28,209 nt of DNA from an uncultured Solobacterium sp. (lineage in GTDB: Bacteria > Bacillota_I > Bacilli_A > Erysipelotrichales > Erysipelotrichaceae), in assembly GCA_938041275.1 (NCBI GenBank), contig CALISH010000177.1, positions 1-28,209 of the forward strand. Direction: 5' to 3'. The translations under genes were made by a program, and so were the position numbers. The notes under the pieces were generated by a model, which ran no database searches, had not been told where the DNA came from, and worked only from the letters and a program-made list of their open reading frames with translations. Below, one piece after another: positions 7,131-15,687 of this stretch (its first letter is position 1; the number at the start of each line of letters is the position of its first letter).

Positions 7131-8990
7131 ATGGAATTAAATGAAATTCGTGACCCCGCATTTCTAAAAACTTTAAATAACAGTCAACTAAAAGACTTGG
7201 CTGAACAAATTCGTACATTTTTAATCTACTCTTTATCTAAGACGGGTGGACATTTAGCAAGTAATTTAGGTATTGTTGAAATAACAATTGCATTGCATTA
7301 CGTATTTGATTCACCGAAAGATAAGATTATTTTTGATGTAGGACATCAATCCTATGTACATAAAATTTTAACCGGTCGTGCAGATCGCTTTTCGACGTTG
7401 CGCCAATACAAGGGACTATCTGGTTTCCAAAAACGTAGTGAAAGTACACACGATGTCTGGGAAGCAGGGCACAGTTCTACATCACTTTCTGCCGCATTAG
7501 GTATGGCTGTTGCTAGAGATTTAAACAAAGAGGATTATAGTATCATTCCTGTTATTGGTGATGGAGCTATCAGTAATGGTTTATCTTTAGAAGCACTTAA
7601 TGAAATTGGTGTTGAAAAACGTAATATCATTATTATTTTTAATGATAATAATATGTCTATTTCAAAAAATGTCGGTGCTATGAATGCAGGTTTTTCAAAG
7701 CTACGCACATTAAAGAGCTACACAACTTTAAAATCATCTCTAAAACGCTCGCTATCAGGTAATCCAATTGGTGATGCGTTATATAAAGGTTTAAAAGTAG
7801 TTAAGGATTCAATGCGTGAAGCTGTAATTGATGGTGGTATTTTTGAAGAATTTGGCCTTGATTATATGGGTCCAGTCGATGGACATAATATTCATGATTT
7901 AATTCAAATTTTAGAGACTGCGAAGCATCATAGAGGTCCTACATTAATTCATGTTATGACAAAAAAGGGGAAAGGTTATTCTCCTTGTGAAGAAGATAGT
8001 GAGGGGCATTGGCATGGGGTAGGTCCTTTCAATATCGAAACTGGCAAACCATTGCATGAAGTACCTTGTGGTTTTAGTGCTTGGGGGTCATTCATGAGCC
8101 AATGTGTTGCGGAATTTGCACAGAATGATAAAGATATCGTTTCTCTTACTCCTGCTATGATTAATGGTAGTGGCATGGGTGTCTTGTTTGCTAAATATCC
8201 AGACCGTAGTTTTGATACTGGTATTGCAGAAGAGCACACAGCAACTTTCGCAGCAGGTCTAGCAATTTCGGGAAAGAAGCCGTATATGTGTATCTATAGT
8301 TCATTCTTACAGCGTGCATACGATGAGATTAACCATGATATCTGTCGTATGGATTTACCAGTTGTAATTGGTGTAGACCATGCTGGACTTGTTGGTGGAG
8401 ATGGAGAAACTCACCAAGGAACATTCGATATTGGTATTCTATCAGGACTACCTAATATGATTATTTCGCATCCAAAAGATGCCCAAGAAGCAAAAGACTT
8501 ATTGTATACAGCCTTTAATCAGAAACATCCATTCGCTGTACGTTTTCCTAAAGGTGAAGTAAAAACATCTACTGTATGTAAAGAAAATTTCATTCCAATT
8601 GGACAGTGGGAACTTTTACATGACTCACACGAAAATAAAGTGGCGATTATCACTTACGGTGATATGGTAAATAAGTTATTAGATAAAATTGTATCTAATA
8701 ATCTTCCAGTAACGGTTGTAAATGCTCGTTATATTAAGCCACTTGACTACGAGATGATACAGTCTCTTGTAGAGCGTAAATTAAAATTATTTGTATATGA
8801 GCAAGACTATAAGACAAATGGTTTAGGGGCATTCATTTTGCAATACCTAAATGAATCAGAGATTTGTCTTCCAATCAAAATTTATGGATTGCCAGACAAG
8901 TTTATACCACAAGGAACAAGTGCACAGCTTCGAAAAGAATATCACATTGATATGAATACCTTCTTAGCTGATGTACAACAATATTTGTAG
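7131..8990 (+). CDS. dxs: 1-deoxy-D-xylulose-5-phosphate synthase
   Basis: Thiamine-diphosphate enzyme that joins pyruvate and glyceraldehyde 3-phosphate to DXP, the entry step of the MEP isoprenoid route. The 619-residue product, close to the usual 620, has GGHLASNLG (39-47), DVGHQSYVHKILTGR (69-83), the ThDP/Mg motif GDGA (143-146) to NDN (171-173), MGPVDGHN (246-253), the catalytic Glu in GIAEEH (364-369), YSSFLQRAYD (389-398) and DGETHQG (424-430). Odd points: the E. coli Arg420 position is His417 (DHAGLVGGDG), the Arg478 position is Lys474 (FPKG), and GDGAISNG replaces GDGALTGG. It still looks like a genuine DXS because the ThDP residues, Asp424 and His428 are intact. Starts 12 nt after ispA behind TAGGAGA. 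Confidence 0.93.
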   Translation: MELNEIRDPAFLKTLNNSQLKDLAEQIRTFLIYSLSKTGGHLASNLGIVEITIALHYVFDSPKDKIIFDVGHQSYVHKILTGRADRFSTLRQYKGLSGFQKRSESTHDVWEAGHSSTSLSAALGMAVARDLNKEDYSIIPVIGDGAISNGLSLEALNEIGVEKRNIIIIFNDNNMSISKNVGAMNAGFSKLRTLKSYTTLKSSLKRSLSGNPIGDALYKGLKVVKDSMREAVIDGGIFEEFGLDYMGPVDGHNIHDLIQILETAKHHRGPTLIHVMTKKGKGYSPCEEDSEGHWHGVGPFNIETGKPLHEVPCGFSAWGSFMSQCVAEFAQNDKDIVSLTPAMINGSGMGVLFAKYPDRSFDTGIAEEHTATFAAGLAISGKKPYMCIYSSFLQRAYDEINHDICRMDLPVVIGVDHAGLVGGDGETHQGTFDIGILSGLPNMIISHPKDAQEAKDLLYTAFNQKHPFAVRFPKGEVKTSTVCKENFIPIGQWELLHDSHENKVAIITYGDMVNKLLDKIVSNNLPVTVVNARYIKPLDYEMIQSLVERKLKLFVYEQDYKTNGLGAFILQYLNESEICLPIKIYGLPDKFIPQGTSAQLRKEYHIDMNTFLADVQQYL

Positions 8991-8999
8991 GAGAATATT

Positions 9000-10643
9000 A
9001 TGCTGAAACACCTGTATATAAAAAACTTCATACTAATTGATGAACTAAACCTATATTTTAAATCTGGGTTTAGTGCGTTTACTGGTGAAACTGGTGCTGG
9101 TAAATCAATTATGTTAGATGCTATTTCCATTTTATGTGCGGAGCGTGCAGGTGCTTCTTATATTTCAAAGGGAAAAGAGAAATCTATCATTGAGGGTACT
9201 TTTGATTTATCCCAAAATAAACATGCATTAGAAATCATGGCAGATGCAGGACTTGAAACAAATGAAGATGTTACCTTTACACGTGAACTATTATCTTCAG
9301 GTAAGTCAGTTATCCGCATCGACCATCGAATTGTTACATTATCTCTAGCAAAAGATATACTACGTGATGAGATTGATATCCACGGTCAAAGAGATACTGC
9401 GTATTTGCTAAATACTGCTAATCATATTCGATTACTTGATACTTTCTTGCAAATAGATGAAGAACTACAACAAGTAAAAGATTCCTATCAATCCTATTCA
9501 AAATTATTAAAAGAAAAAGAGAAAGCTCTACAGAACGAATTTAATGAAAATGATTTAGAGTACTTCCAGTATCAAATTCAAGAAATTGAACAAGCTGATT
9601 TAAAAGTTGGTGAGGATGTAGAACTCGCAGAGAAAGAAAGACAGTATAAACAAATTAAAAACTCACTTGATAAATATAATCAAGTCTTTTCGCTATATGA
9701 AGATAGTTTAGCTGATTCTTTATATGATTTACAAAAATTGTGTTTAAGTTTAGGGAATGACGAAAAAACCACGACGATTCAAACGTCTATTTCGGATGCA
9801 TATTATTCTATCTCAGATAGTATCGATGAACTTCATAAACTTGTTGGTGAATACGACATGGATGAAGAAGAAATCAATGAAATGGAAGAACGTCTCTTTA
9901 CAATTCAAAAATTAAAACGAAAGTATGGTAATTCCATTGAACAGATTCTTGCCCAACAAGAACAACTCAAACAACAAGTTCAGATGTTTACACATCGCAA
10001 AGAGTTTATCGAGCAGATGGACCAAAAGATTTCAGCAGCACTTATTACTTATCAGAAACACGCTTCCAAGTTATCAAAGATTCGTCGAACACGTGCAAAT
10101 GAACTCGATGATGCAATCCTTATTAATTTAAAGGAATTGATGTTACCAAACGCATGTTTTAAAACAGTTTTTACTGACTGCAGTCCTAGTGAGCATGGAA
10201 ATGAAAACGTTGAGTTTATGATTTCCATGAATAAAGGGGAAGATCCAAAGTCTCTTGTAAAGACTGCATCAGGTGGTGAATTAAGCCGTTTAATGCTTGG
10301 ATTAAAAGTTATCTTTACAAAATTACAAGGGATCCAAACTGTTATCTTTGACGAGATAGATACTGGTGTTAGTGGACCTGTAGCAACTGCGATCGGGCAA
10401 AAGATGAAGGCTTTATCAAAGTCATGTCAAGTCTTTGCGGTAACACATTTAGCACAGGTAGCAGCTTGTGCAGATACACATTACTTTGTATCGAAAGAAG
10501 ACCAAGATAATAAGACTATTACACATGTAAGTGAACTCGATGAAACGGGACGTATTAATCAACTTGCCTTAATCTCGAGTGGTAGTATTACAGACATCTC
10601 AACGAAAGCTGCTCAAGAACTCTATCGGAGAAACCATAGCTAA
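9000..10643 (+). CDS. recN: DNA repair protein RecN
   Basis: SMC-like ATPase acting early at DNA double-strand breaks, in the cytoplasm on the nucleoid. The 547-residue product has Walker A GETGAGKS at 29-36, a long coiled-coil arm region (about 150-380) with a short turn, the ABC signature ASGGELSRLMLGLK and Walker B TVIFDEIDTGVSG. The family is usually about 550-575 residues, so it is full length. The ribosome site AGGAGA overlaps the dxs stop codon, and the gene ends in TAATG, sharing a base with the dinB start. recN after dxs is common in Firmicutes, but tlyA and argR, usually between them, are missing here. Confidence 0.96.
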   Translation: MLKHLYIKNFILIDELNLYFKSGFSAFTGETGAGKSIMLDAISILCAERAGASYISKGKEKSIIEGTFDLSQNKHALEIMADAGLETNEDVTFTRELLSSGKSVIRIDHRIVTLSLAKDILRDEIDIHGQRDTAYLLNTANHIRLLDTFLQIDEELQQVKDSYQSYSKLLKEKEKALQNEFNENDLEYFQYQIQEIEQADLKVGEDVELAEKERQYKQIKNSLDKYNQVFSLYEDSLADSLYDLQKLCLSLGNDEKTTTIQTSISDAYYSISDSIDELHKLVGEYDMDEEEINEMEERLFTIQKLKRKYGNSIEQILAQQEQLKQQVQMFTHRKEFIEQMDQKISAALITYQKHASKLSKIRRTRANELDDAILINLKELMLPNACFKTVFTDCSPSEHGNENVEFMISMNKGEDPKSLVKTASGGELSRLMLGLKVIFTKLQGIQTVIFDEIDTGVSGPVATAIGQKMKALSKSCQVFAVTHLAQVAACADTHYFVSKEDQDNKTITHVSELDETGRINQLALISSGSITDISTKAAQELYRRNHS

Positions 10644-11833
10644 TGTATCACGTATATTTTCATATTGATTTAAATGCATTTTTTGCGAATGCAGAAGTAT
10701 TATTAAATCCAGAATTAAAAGGGAAACCAATAGTAATTTCTGGTGCTACTAGACGTAGTGTAGTTTCAACTGCAAGCTATGAAGCACGTGCATTTGGCAT
10801 TCATAGCGCAATGCCAGTCAGCGAAGCGCAGAAACTTTGTAGAGAGTTGATTATCGTAGAAGGGCACTATACATGGTATCGCAATCTTTCGGAACGTTTT
10901 ATGGAAATTGTGCGTTCTTATACAAATCTTGTAGAACAAGCATCAGTTGATGAATGCTATGCAGATATGACAGAAGCGATTAAAAGATTTGAAAAGCCTT
11001 TAGATCTTGCATGGTCTTTACAAAAACAAATCTATAATGAACTAGGATTAACTTGTTCGATTGGTGTTGCACCAAATATGTTTTTAGCTAAGATGGCTAG
11101 TGATATGAAGAAGCCAAATGGTATTACTGTCCTTCGTATTCGCGATGTTCAAGAGAAGATGTGGCCTCTACCAATTAAAGATATGCGTGGTATTGGTGCT
11201 AAAACAGTTCCATATATGCAAGAAATTGGTATTCGTACGATTGGTGATCTAGCAAACTATAAAGATATCTCTAAACTAAGAGAATTATTAGGAAAAAATA
11301 CAGATGATTATATTGAACGAGCAAATGGCATAGATCATCGTGAATTAGAGACAGAATGGGATGTAAAATCGATGGGCATTTCAGAGACGTTATTAGAAGA
11401 TATTAATGAATATGAGGAATTGTCTGGATTAATTAGAACACTGGCTAGAACACTCTCTAAACGTCTTAAAAACGCAAGTAAAGTGGGTAGCTCTATTCAT
11501 ATTCGAATCTGTTACTATGATTTTAGAAATATAACCCGTGCTATGAAGTTATCTGCGCCAATTTGGCGTGCTGATGAGATTTATAATGCTGCTATAGCGT
11601 TGTTTGAAGATAATTGGGAAGAAGGGGAAGCAGTGCGCTTATTAGGTATTACAGTAGGCGATTTTGCCGATGATAGTTATATCAGCTCGCAACTAAATCT
11701 ATTCGATGAAACAGCAGCATTTAAAGCGGAAACAAAAGATATTATTAATGATTTAAACGATATGCTTGGTTTAAAGAAAGCATTTGTAATAGCTAGTAAT
11801 CTTTTAAAGGAGAATACTCATGAAGATTTATGA
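10643..11833 (+). CDS. dinB: DNA polymerase IV (Y-family)
   Basis: Translesion polymerase that copies past damaged bases at low fidelity. The 396-residue product shows the catalytic Asp9 in FHIDLNAFFANAE, TASYEARAFGI (43-53), SVDECYADMTEA with Asp103 and Glu104, the thumb helix-hairpin-helix around RGIGAKTVPYMQEIGI, and a little-finger domain. A sliding-clamp binding peptide, QLNLF (350-354), is present near the C-terminus. The DLNAFF form, rather than DMDAFF, is a known variant of this family. Its start overlaps the recN stop (TAATG), and its end overlaps the recombinase gene by 14 nt, so it belongs to the operon. Confidence 0.94.
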   Translation: MYHVYFHIDLNAFFANAEVLLNPELKGKPIVISGATRRSVVSTASYEARAFGIHSAMPVSEAQKLCRELIIVEGHYTWYRNLSERFMEIVRSYTNLVEQASVDECYADMTEAIKRFEKPLDLAWSLQKQIYNELGLTCSIGVAPNMFLAKMASDMKKPNGITVLRIRDVQEKMWPLPIKDMRGIGAKTVPYMQEIGIRTIGDLANYKDISKLRELLGKNTDDYIERANGIDHRELETEWDVKSMGISETLLEDINEYEELSGLIRTLARTLSKRLKNASKVGSSIHIRICYYDFRNITRAMKLSAPIWRADEIYNAAIALFEDNWEEGEAVRLLGITVGDFADDSYISSQLNLFDETAAFKAETKDIINDLNDMLGLKKAFVIASNLLKENTHEDL

Positions 11834-12740
11834 TGCATTTACAGAATATTTTACAAATCTCAAAATTAACGAAGGTAAAAGCAAGCGTACAGTATCTTCT
11901 TATACAAATGATTTAAAACAATATATTCGTTTTTTAGAAGAAAATAGCATTACGAATACAAAAAAGATTAAAGCAGAATTCATTGAAGAATTTATTGCTA
12001 ACCAAAGTGAAAACAAAGCATCTACTTCATTAGCGAGAATGACAGCAGCAATACGCTCTTTTCATCAGTTTATGGCAATGATGCACGATGAACCAGATCC
12101 AAGTTTAAACTTACAAGTACATAAAGGTCCTAAAACATTACCTGTATACTGTACAGTAGATGAAATCAAGCGTTTAATGCAATCCTTTGACGATACGAAT
12201 ATCCAGGATAATTTAGATCATACATTATTAGAAACAATCTATAGCTGTGGCTTACGCGTATCTGAAGTATGTAATCTCACAATCAATCGAGTAGATCTAG
12301 ATACTGGAAAAATCCGTGTACTTGGAAAAGGGGATAAGGAACGTATCGTACCAATACCAAAAGGTAGTATTCCACTTCTAAAACAATATCTCTCCATTAC
12401 GCGTGTTAATCTAATTCGAAAAAAAACAAACCTATTTTTTCTGAATAGATTCGGTCGTAAAATTACTAGTAAATATGTAGAATTGTTATTGCAACGTAAA
12501 TGTATTGAACTTGGTTTTAAGAAGCATATTACACCTCATAAACTAAGACATAGTTACGCAACACACATGTTACAAGGTGGTGCTGACTTACGTAGTATTC
12601 AAGAGATACTTGGTCATAGTAATATTCAAACCACAGAAATATATACTCATGTACAAAACAAACAACTTTTTGATGCATATAATAAGTTTAATCCATTAGC
12701 TTCACAAGACTTAGATATTCCAAATAAGAAGGATGAGTAG
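11820..12740 (+). CDS. xerD: Tyrosine recombinase, XerC/XerD type
   Basis: Site-specific recombinase of the size and layout of the Xer proteins that resolve chromosome dimers at dif. The 306-residue product has an N-terminal SAM-like core-binding domain (about 1-90, YFTNLKINEGKSKRTVSSY) and a catalytic domain with the full set of residues: Arg146 (CGLRVSEV), Lys170 (LGKGDKER), His240 and Arg243 (HKLRHSYATHM), His266 (LGHSNIQTTEIYTHV) and the nucleophile Tyr275. Last gene of the plus-strand unit, preceded by AAAGGAGA. Nothing nearby looks like an integrated element, so a housekeeping Xer role is more likely than a phage integrase. Which Xer paralogue it is cannot be settled here; the symbol is tentative. 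Confidence 0.82.
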   Translation: MKIYDAFTEYFTNLKINEGKSKRTVSSYTNDLKQYIRFLEENSITNTKKIKAEFIEEFIANQSENKASTSLARMTAAIRSFHQFMAMMHDEPDPSLNLQVHKGPKTLPVYCTVDEIKRLMQSFDDTNIQDNLDHTLLETIYSCGLRVSEVCNLTINRVDLDTGKIRVLGKGDKERIVPIPKGSIPLLKQYLSITRVNLIRKKTNLFFLNRFGRKITSKYVELLLQRKCIELGFKKHITPHKLRHSYATHMLQGGADLRSIQEILGHSNIQTTEIYTHVQNKQLFDAYNKFNPLASQDLDIPNKKDE

Positions 12741-12771
12741 TCATATAATATAATGCTCATCTTTTAATATT
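12732..12771 (+). terminator. Weak terminator of the nusB-xer operon
   Basis: GATGAG (12732-12737) and CTCATC (12756-12761) form a stem that spans the stop codon, extended by CAT/ATG inside with a small bulge, and followed by TTTTAATATTT. Confidence 0.5.
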
Positions 12772-12810
12772 TATTAAAATCGCGTAACATACATTATGCG
12801 AAGTTAATTA

Positions 12811-12843
12811 TATAATAGAAAAGACACTCGATTTTGAGTGTCT
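12811..12843 (-). terminator. Terminator of hup
   Basis: A perfect 8-bp stem (12822-12829 with 12836-12843, AGACACTC/GAGTGTCT) and 6-nt loop, followed on the minus strand by TTTTCTATTATA. Located 6 nt after the hup stop. Confidence 0.85.
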
Positions 12844-12849
12844 AGTAGA

Positions 12850-13134
12850 TTACTTAACCAATTCCTTTAGGTTCTTAGCTGCCTTAAATCCTGGAACCTT
12901 TGATTCAGGAATTGTGATTGTTTCTTTAGTCTGTGGATTGATACCTGTACGTGCCGCACGTGTCTTCACTTTAAACTTACCAAATCCAGAAATATCAACA
13001 CGACCACCATCTTTTAAAGTACCTGAAACAGTATCAAATACTAAATCAACGATTTCCGCTGCTTCTTTCTTAGTTAAGTTGTGCTGTTCAGCTACTAACT
13101 CAGCAATGCTCTTTTTATTTAGTGTTTCTGCCAT
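12850..13134 (-). CDS. hup: HU family DNA-binding protein
   Basis: Small nucleoid protein that bends DNA as a dimer. The 94-residue product has the HU/IHF fold, with the signature GRVDISGFGKFKVKTRAARTGINPQT running from the first strand into the DNA-binding beta arm (about 44-70), the Pro at the arm tip in INPQTKE, and the end PGFKAAKNLKELV. It has a strong AGGAGG ribosome site, its own promoter and its own terminator, so it can be expressed at the high level usual for HU. It lies between two operons that point towards and away from it. Confidence 0.96.
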   Translation of the reverse strand: MAETLNKKSIAELVAEQHNLTKKEAAEIVDLVFDTVSGTLKDGGRVDISGFGKFKVKTRAARTGINPQTKETITIPESKVPGFKAAKNLKELVK

Positions 13135-13160
13135 ATTTTGTTTCCTCCTAATATGTTTGT

Positions 13161-13190
13161 ATTTTACTATAGTTTTTATAGCACATTCAA
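13161..13190 (-). promoter_or_regulatory. Promoter of hup
   Basis: Minus-strand TTGAAT (13185-13190), an 18-bp spacer and TAAAAT (13161-13166), 27 nt before the ATG with the AGGAGG between. No terminator is evident after nrnA, so read-through into hup is also possible. Confidence 0.5.
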
Positions 13191-13215
13191 TATTGACATT
13201 TTTTGTTTATATGTG

Positions 13216-14163
13216 CTAGTTGCTAACTTTATATAAATCCTTAAGTAAGTTTTGTAAATCATTTTCAGTAAGGTCTTTAACGCCCGAAGCATTCTTATGG
13301 CCGCCGCCATGATACTGATTCGCAATTGTATTAATAATTACAGTTTTAGAACGCAGTGAACCATCATATAGTTTTTGTCCGTTAACAGTTTTCTCTGTAA
13401 ACATAGACCAAATTAAAAATTCTTTCACGTGTCCAATTTCATCAATACGATTGCGTGCAGATGAAGCACTAATGTCATATTCATGTTGAATCGTTTCAGG
13501 AATAATAACATATGCTAGATGCTCACCAAGTAACTGTGTATTTGAACGAATCCAATTACTGAAATGAAATGTCTTGTAACTAACATCGAACAATTCTCTA
13601 TTAATCTCTGGAATTGCCAAATCATATGACGCTAATTTTGCCGCCATTTCTAGTGTGTGTTGTGTTGTATTACTTGTTCTAAAGCATAAGGTATCTGTTA
13701 ATAGCCCCTTATATAGGTATGTTGCAATCTCATGATTCATAATCTGGTTATCACAGCTTGCAAAGAAATTTGTGAGAATTTCACAAGTAGCAGCTGCTTC
13801 TTCACAGACATAATTCTGAGTTCCATATCGATCAAGATTTGGATGATGATCAATTTTAATTACTTGTTTTGCAAATGAATAACGTTGATCATCAATACGT
13901 TCTTTATTTCCAGTATCTAAAACAATTGCAATACTAGTACGGATTGTATCTTCATCAACAGTATCGGATGGAGGATAAACAGTTTGGTCTGTTGTCTCCG
14001 CCCCTAATCTATATACCCTCTTTTCTGGAAAGTTTGTTTTAATCCAACTGCACAATCCATTTTGAGAGCTTAGAGCATCACAATCGGGATGCGTATGTCT
14101 AAATAATGTAATGACATCTGCATCCTCAATTGTCTTTAATAACGCCTTAAAATCTAAATTCAT
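13216..14163 (-). CDS. nrnA: DHH/DHHA1 phosphoesterase, NrnA-like
   Basis: Bifunctional enzyme family that degrades 2-5 nt RNAs (nanoRNase) and dephosphorylates pAp; some members cleave pApA from cyclic di-AMP. The 315-residue product has FRHTHPDCDALSS (21-33), the second Asp in VLDTG (Asp83), the DHH triad in VIKIDHHPNLD (105-107), and a C-terminal DHHA1 domain ending in the substrate motif GGGHKNASG. All metal ligands expected for the family are visible. The start ATG shares a base with the ackA stop (TAATG), so it is translationally coupled as the last gene of the smc-ftsY-ylxM-ackA-nrnA unit. Whether pAp, nanoRNA or pApA is the main substrate cannot be told from sequence alone. Confidence 0.9.
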   Translation of the reverse strand: MNLDFKALLKTIEDADVITLFRHTHPDCDALSSQNGLCSWIKTNFPEKRVYRLGAETTDQTVYPPSDTVDEDTIRTSIAIVLDTGNKERIDDQRYSFAKQVIKIDHHPNLDRYGTQNYVCEEAAATCEILTNFFASCDNQIMNHEIATYLYKGLLTDTLCFRTSNTTQHTLEMAAKLASYDLAIPEINRELFDVSYKTFHFSNWIRSNTQLLGEHLAYVIIPETIQHEYDISASSARNRIDEIGHVKEFLIWSMFTEKTVNGQKLYDGSLRSKTVIINTIANQYHGGGHKNASGVKDLTENDLQNLLKDLYKVSN

Positions 14164-15359
14164 TATAGTCCTAACAATCTAACTGTATCGCGAGCAATTA
14201 CAACTTCTTCGTTTGTAGGAACAATCCAAACTTGAACCTTTGAATCTGGCTTAGAGATGAGGCATTCTTTGCCATGAATTGTAGCGTTTAATTCGTAGTC
14301 GATGCTTAATCCTAAAGGTTCTTCCATTGCTTTTAAAATGCGCTCTCTGCATGCATCATCATTTTCACCAAGTCCAGCTGTAAATGCAATTGCATCAACG
14401 TGTCCTAATTGGAAATAATAACCACCAACAACATTAATAACACGGTTTGTATAGAGTTTTCCAGTTAAGATACCTCGTGGATCACCAGCATCAATAGCTG
14501 CTTGTACATCGCGCGCATCTGAACTAATACCTGAAATACCTAACATACCAGACTTCTTATTTAAATATGTATCCATGTCATCTGGTGTGCATCCTAATTT
14601 CTTCATCATGTAGAATACAACCGTTGGATCAATATCACCACAACGAGTACCCATCATAATTCCACCTAATGGTGTTAATCCCATAGATGTATTTAATACT
14701 TTGCCATTCTTGATAGCAGTGATAGAGGCACCATTACCTAAGTGGCATGTAATCATATTTAATGTATTAACATCCTTGCCCATTAATTCAGCAGTACGAC
14801 GGTTTACATACTGATGGCTTGTACCATGAGCACCATAACGACGAATCTTATAATCTGTATACCATTCATATGGTACTGGGAACATATATGATTCTTCAGG
14901 CATTGTTTGATGGAATGCTGTATCAAAGACAAATACATGACCAATATTTGGTAAAGATTCTTTGAATGCTCTATAACATACCAAGTGTGCTGGGTTGTGT
15001 AATGGAGCCAATTCGCCATATTCTTCAACAATCTTTTCTACTTTTTCATCTACAACTACAGACTGATCAAATGAGGAACCACCTTGCACAATACGATGTC
15101 CTGCACCCTTGATTTCATCAAGATTTTCTACAATGCCAAGTTCTGTTAATTTATTTAATAAAATATCAACAGCTACTTTGTGATTTGGAATTGGAAGTTC
15201 TACAGTTTCCTTTTTTCCATTGTACTTAATCGTAAAGGCACCCATTTGTTGCCCAATACGTTCTGCCTGTCCGCTTGTTAATACTGTTTCACTAGGCATA
15301 TCAAATAATTGAAACTTTAGTGATGATGATCCTGAATTTACTGAAATGACTTTACTCAT
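14163..15359 (-). CDS. ackA: Acetate kinase
   Basis: Interconverts acetyl phosphate plus ADP with acetate plus ATP, the ATP-yielding step of acetate fermentation. The 398-residue product has VNSGSSSLKFQLFD (7-20), the catalytic Asp in VFDTAFHQTMPEESY, GAHGTSHQYV, the phosphate loop CHLGNGAS, the Arg in GTRCGDIDP and the Glu in TNEEVVIARD. The loop usually read as HRVVHGG is HRIVQGG here; the Arg is kept and the second His is Gln. The start was set at 15359, directly after AAGGAGGA; a longer frame start six codons upstream lacks this spacing. The ribosome site overlaps the ylxM stop codon. pta, its usual metabolic partner, is not next to it. Confidence 0.97.
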   Translation of the reverse strand: MSKVISVNSGSSSLKFQLFDMPSETVLTSGQAERIGQQMGAFTIKYNGKKETVELPIPNHKVAVDILLNKLTELGIVENLDEIKGAGHRIVQGGSSFDQSVVVDEKVEKIVEEYGELAPLHNPAHLVCYRAFKESLPNIGHVFVFDTAFHQTMPEESYMFPVPYEWYTDYKIRRYGAHGTSHQYVNRRTAELMGKDVNTLNMITCHLGNGASITAIKNGKVLNTSMGLTPLGGIMMGTRCGDIDPTVVFYMMKKLGCTPDDMDTYLNKKSGMLGISGISSDARDVQAAIDAGDPRGILTGKLYTNRVINVVGGYYFQLGHVDAIAFTAGLGENDDACRERILKAMEEPLGLSIDYELNATIHGKECLISKPDSKVQVWIVPTNEEVVIARDTVRLLGL

Positions 15360-15369
15360 GTCTTCCTCC

Positions 15370-15687
15370 TTAATCAATTTCTGTATCTAAGCATTGGTCG
15401 ATTAATTTACTGACCTCCGCTGAACCAACTTTACGTATCTTATCATATAGCTTGCATCGTTTTATATAAGATGCATGCATGCATAATTTCTCTTCATACG
15501 AATCTAACTCAATTCTGCAACGTTTAATTGTATCGTGAATCGCTGCACGTGATGTATTCACTAGTTCGCTGATTTCCTGTAGCGATAAATCATCACGGAA
15601 ATAGAAATTACATATTTCTTGTTGTTTTTGTGTTAATAGCTTTTCATAGAAGTCTAATAAACTGTTGTAATATAACTTACTTTGCAT
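15370..15687 (-). CDS. ylxM: YlxM family helix-turn-helix protein (SRP-associated)
   Basis: Small protein resembling sigma-factor region 4, found with SRP genes in Firmicutes and thought to modulate SRP. The 105-residue product reads LLDFYEKLLTQKQQEICNFYF, then a helix-turn-helix, DDLSLQEISELVNTSRAAIHDTIKRC (about 32-57), then a helical tail. Overlaps ftsY by 11 nt. In most Firmicutes ylxM precedes ffh; here ackA follows instead. Confidence 0.88.
   Translation of the reverse strand: MQSKLYYNSLLDFYEKLLTQKQQEICNFYFRDDLSLQEISELVNTSRAAIHDTIKRCRIELDSYEEKLCMHASYIKRCKLYDKIRKVGSAEVSKLIDQCLDTEID

Noticed and set aside
11820..12740. Phage or genomic-island integrase
   Set aside because: It is embedded by overlap in a housekeeping operon, has no adjacent tRNA, attachment repeats or phage genes, and matches Xer size.
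12781..12800. Hairpin CGCGTAA/TTATGCG between xer and hup
   Set aside because: Seven pairs including one G-U, but no T-tract on the plus strand; a clearer terminator exists on each side, so no role is assigned.
12914..13219. Open frame of 101 codons on the plus strand over hup
   Set aside because: Antisense to HU and its promoter; the hydrophobic tail comes from AT-rich intergenic bases.
15470..15490. ATGCATGCATGC-like tandem tetranucleotide
   Set aside because: It lies within ylxM codons for a Met/His/Ala stretch (LCMHASY) and is only about three units long.
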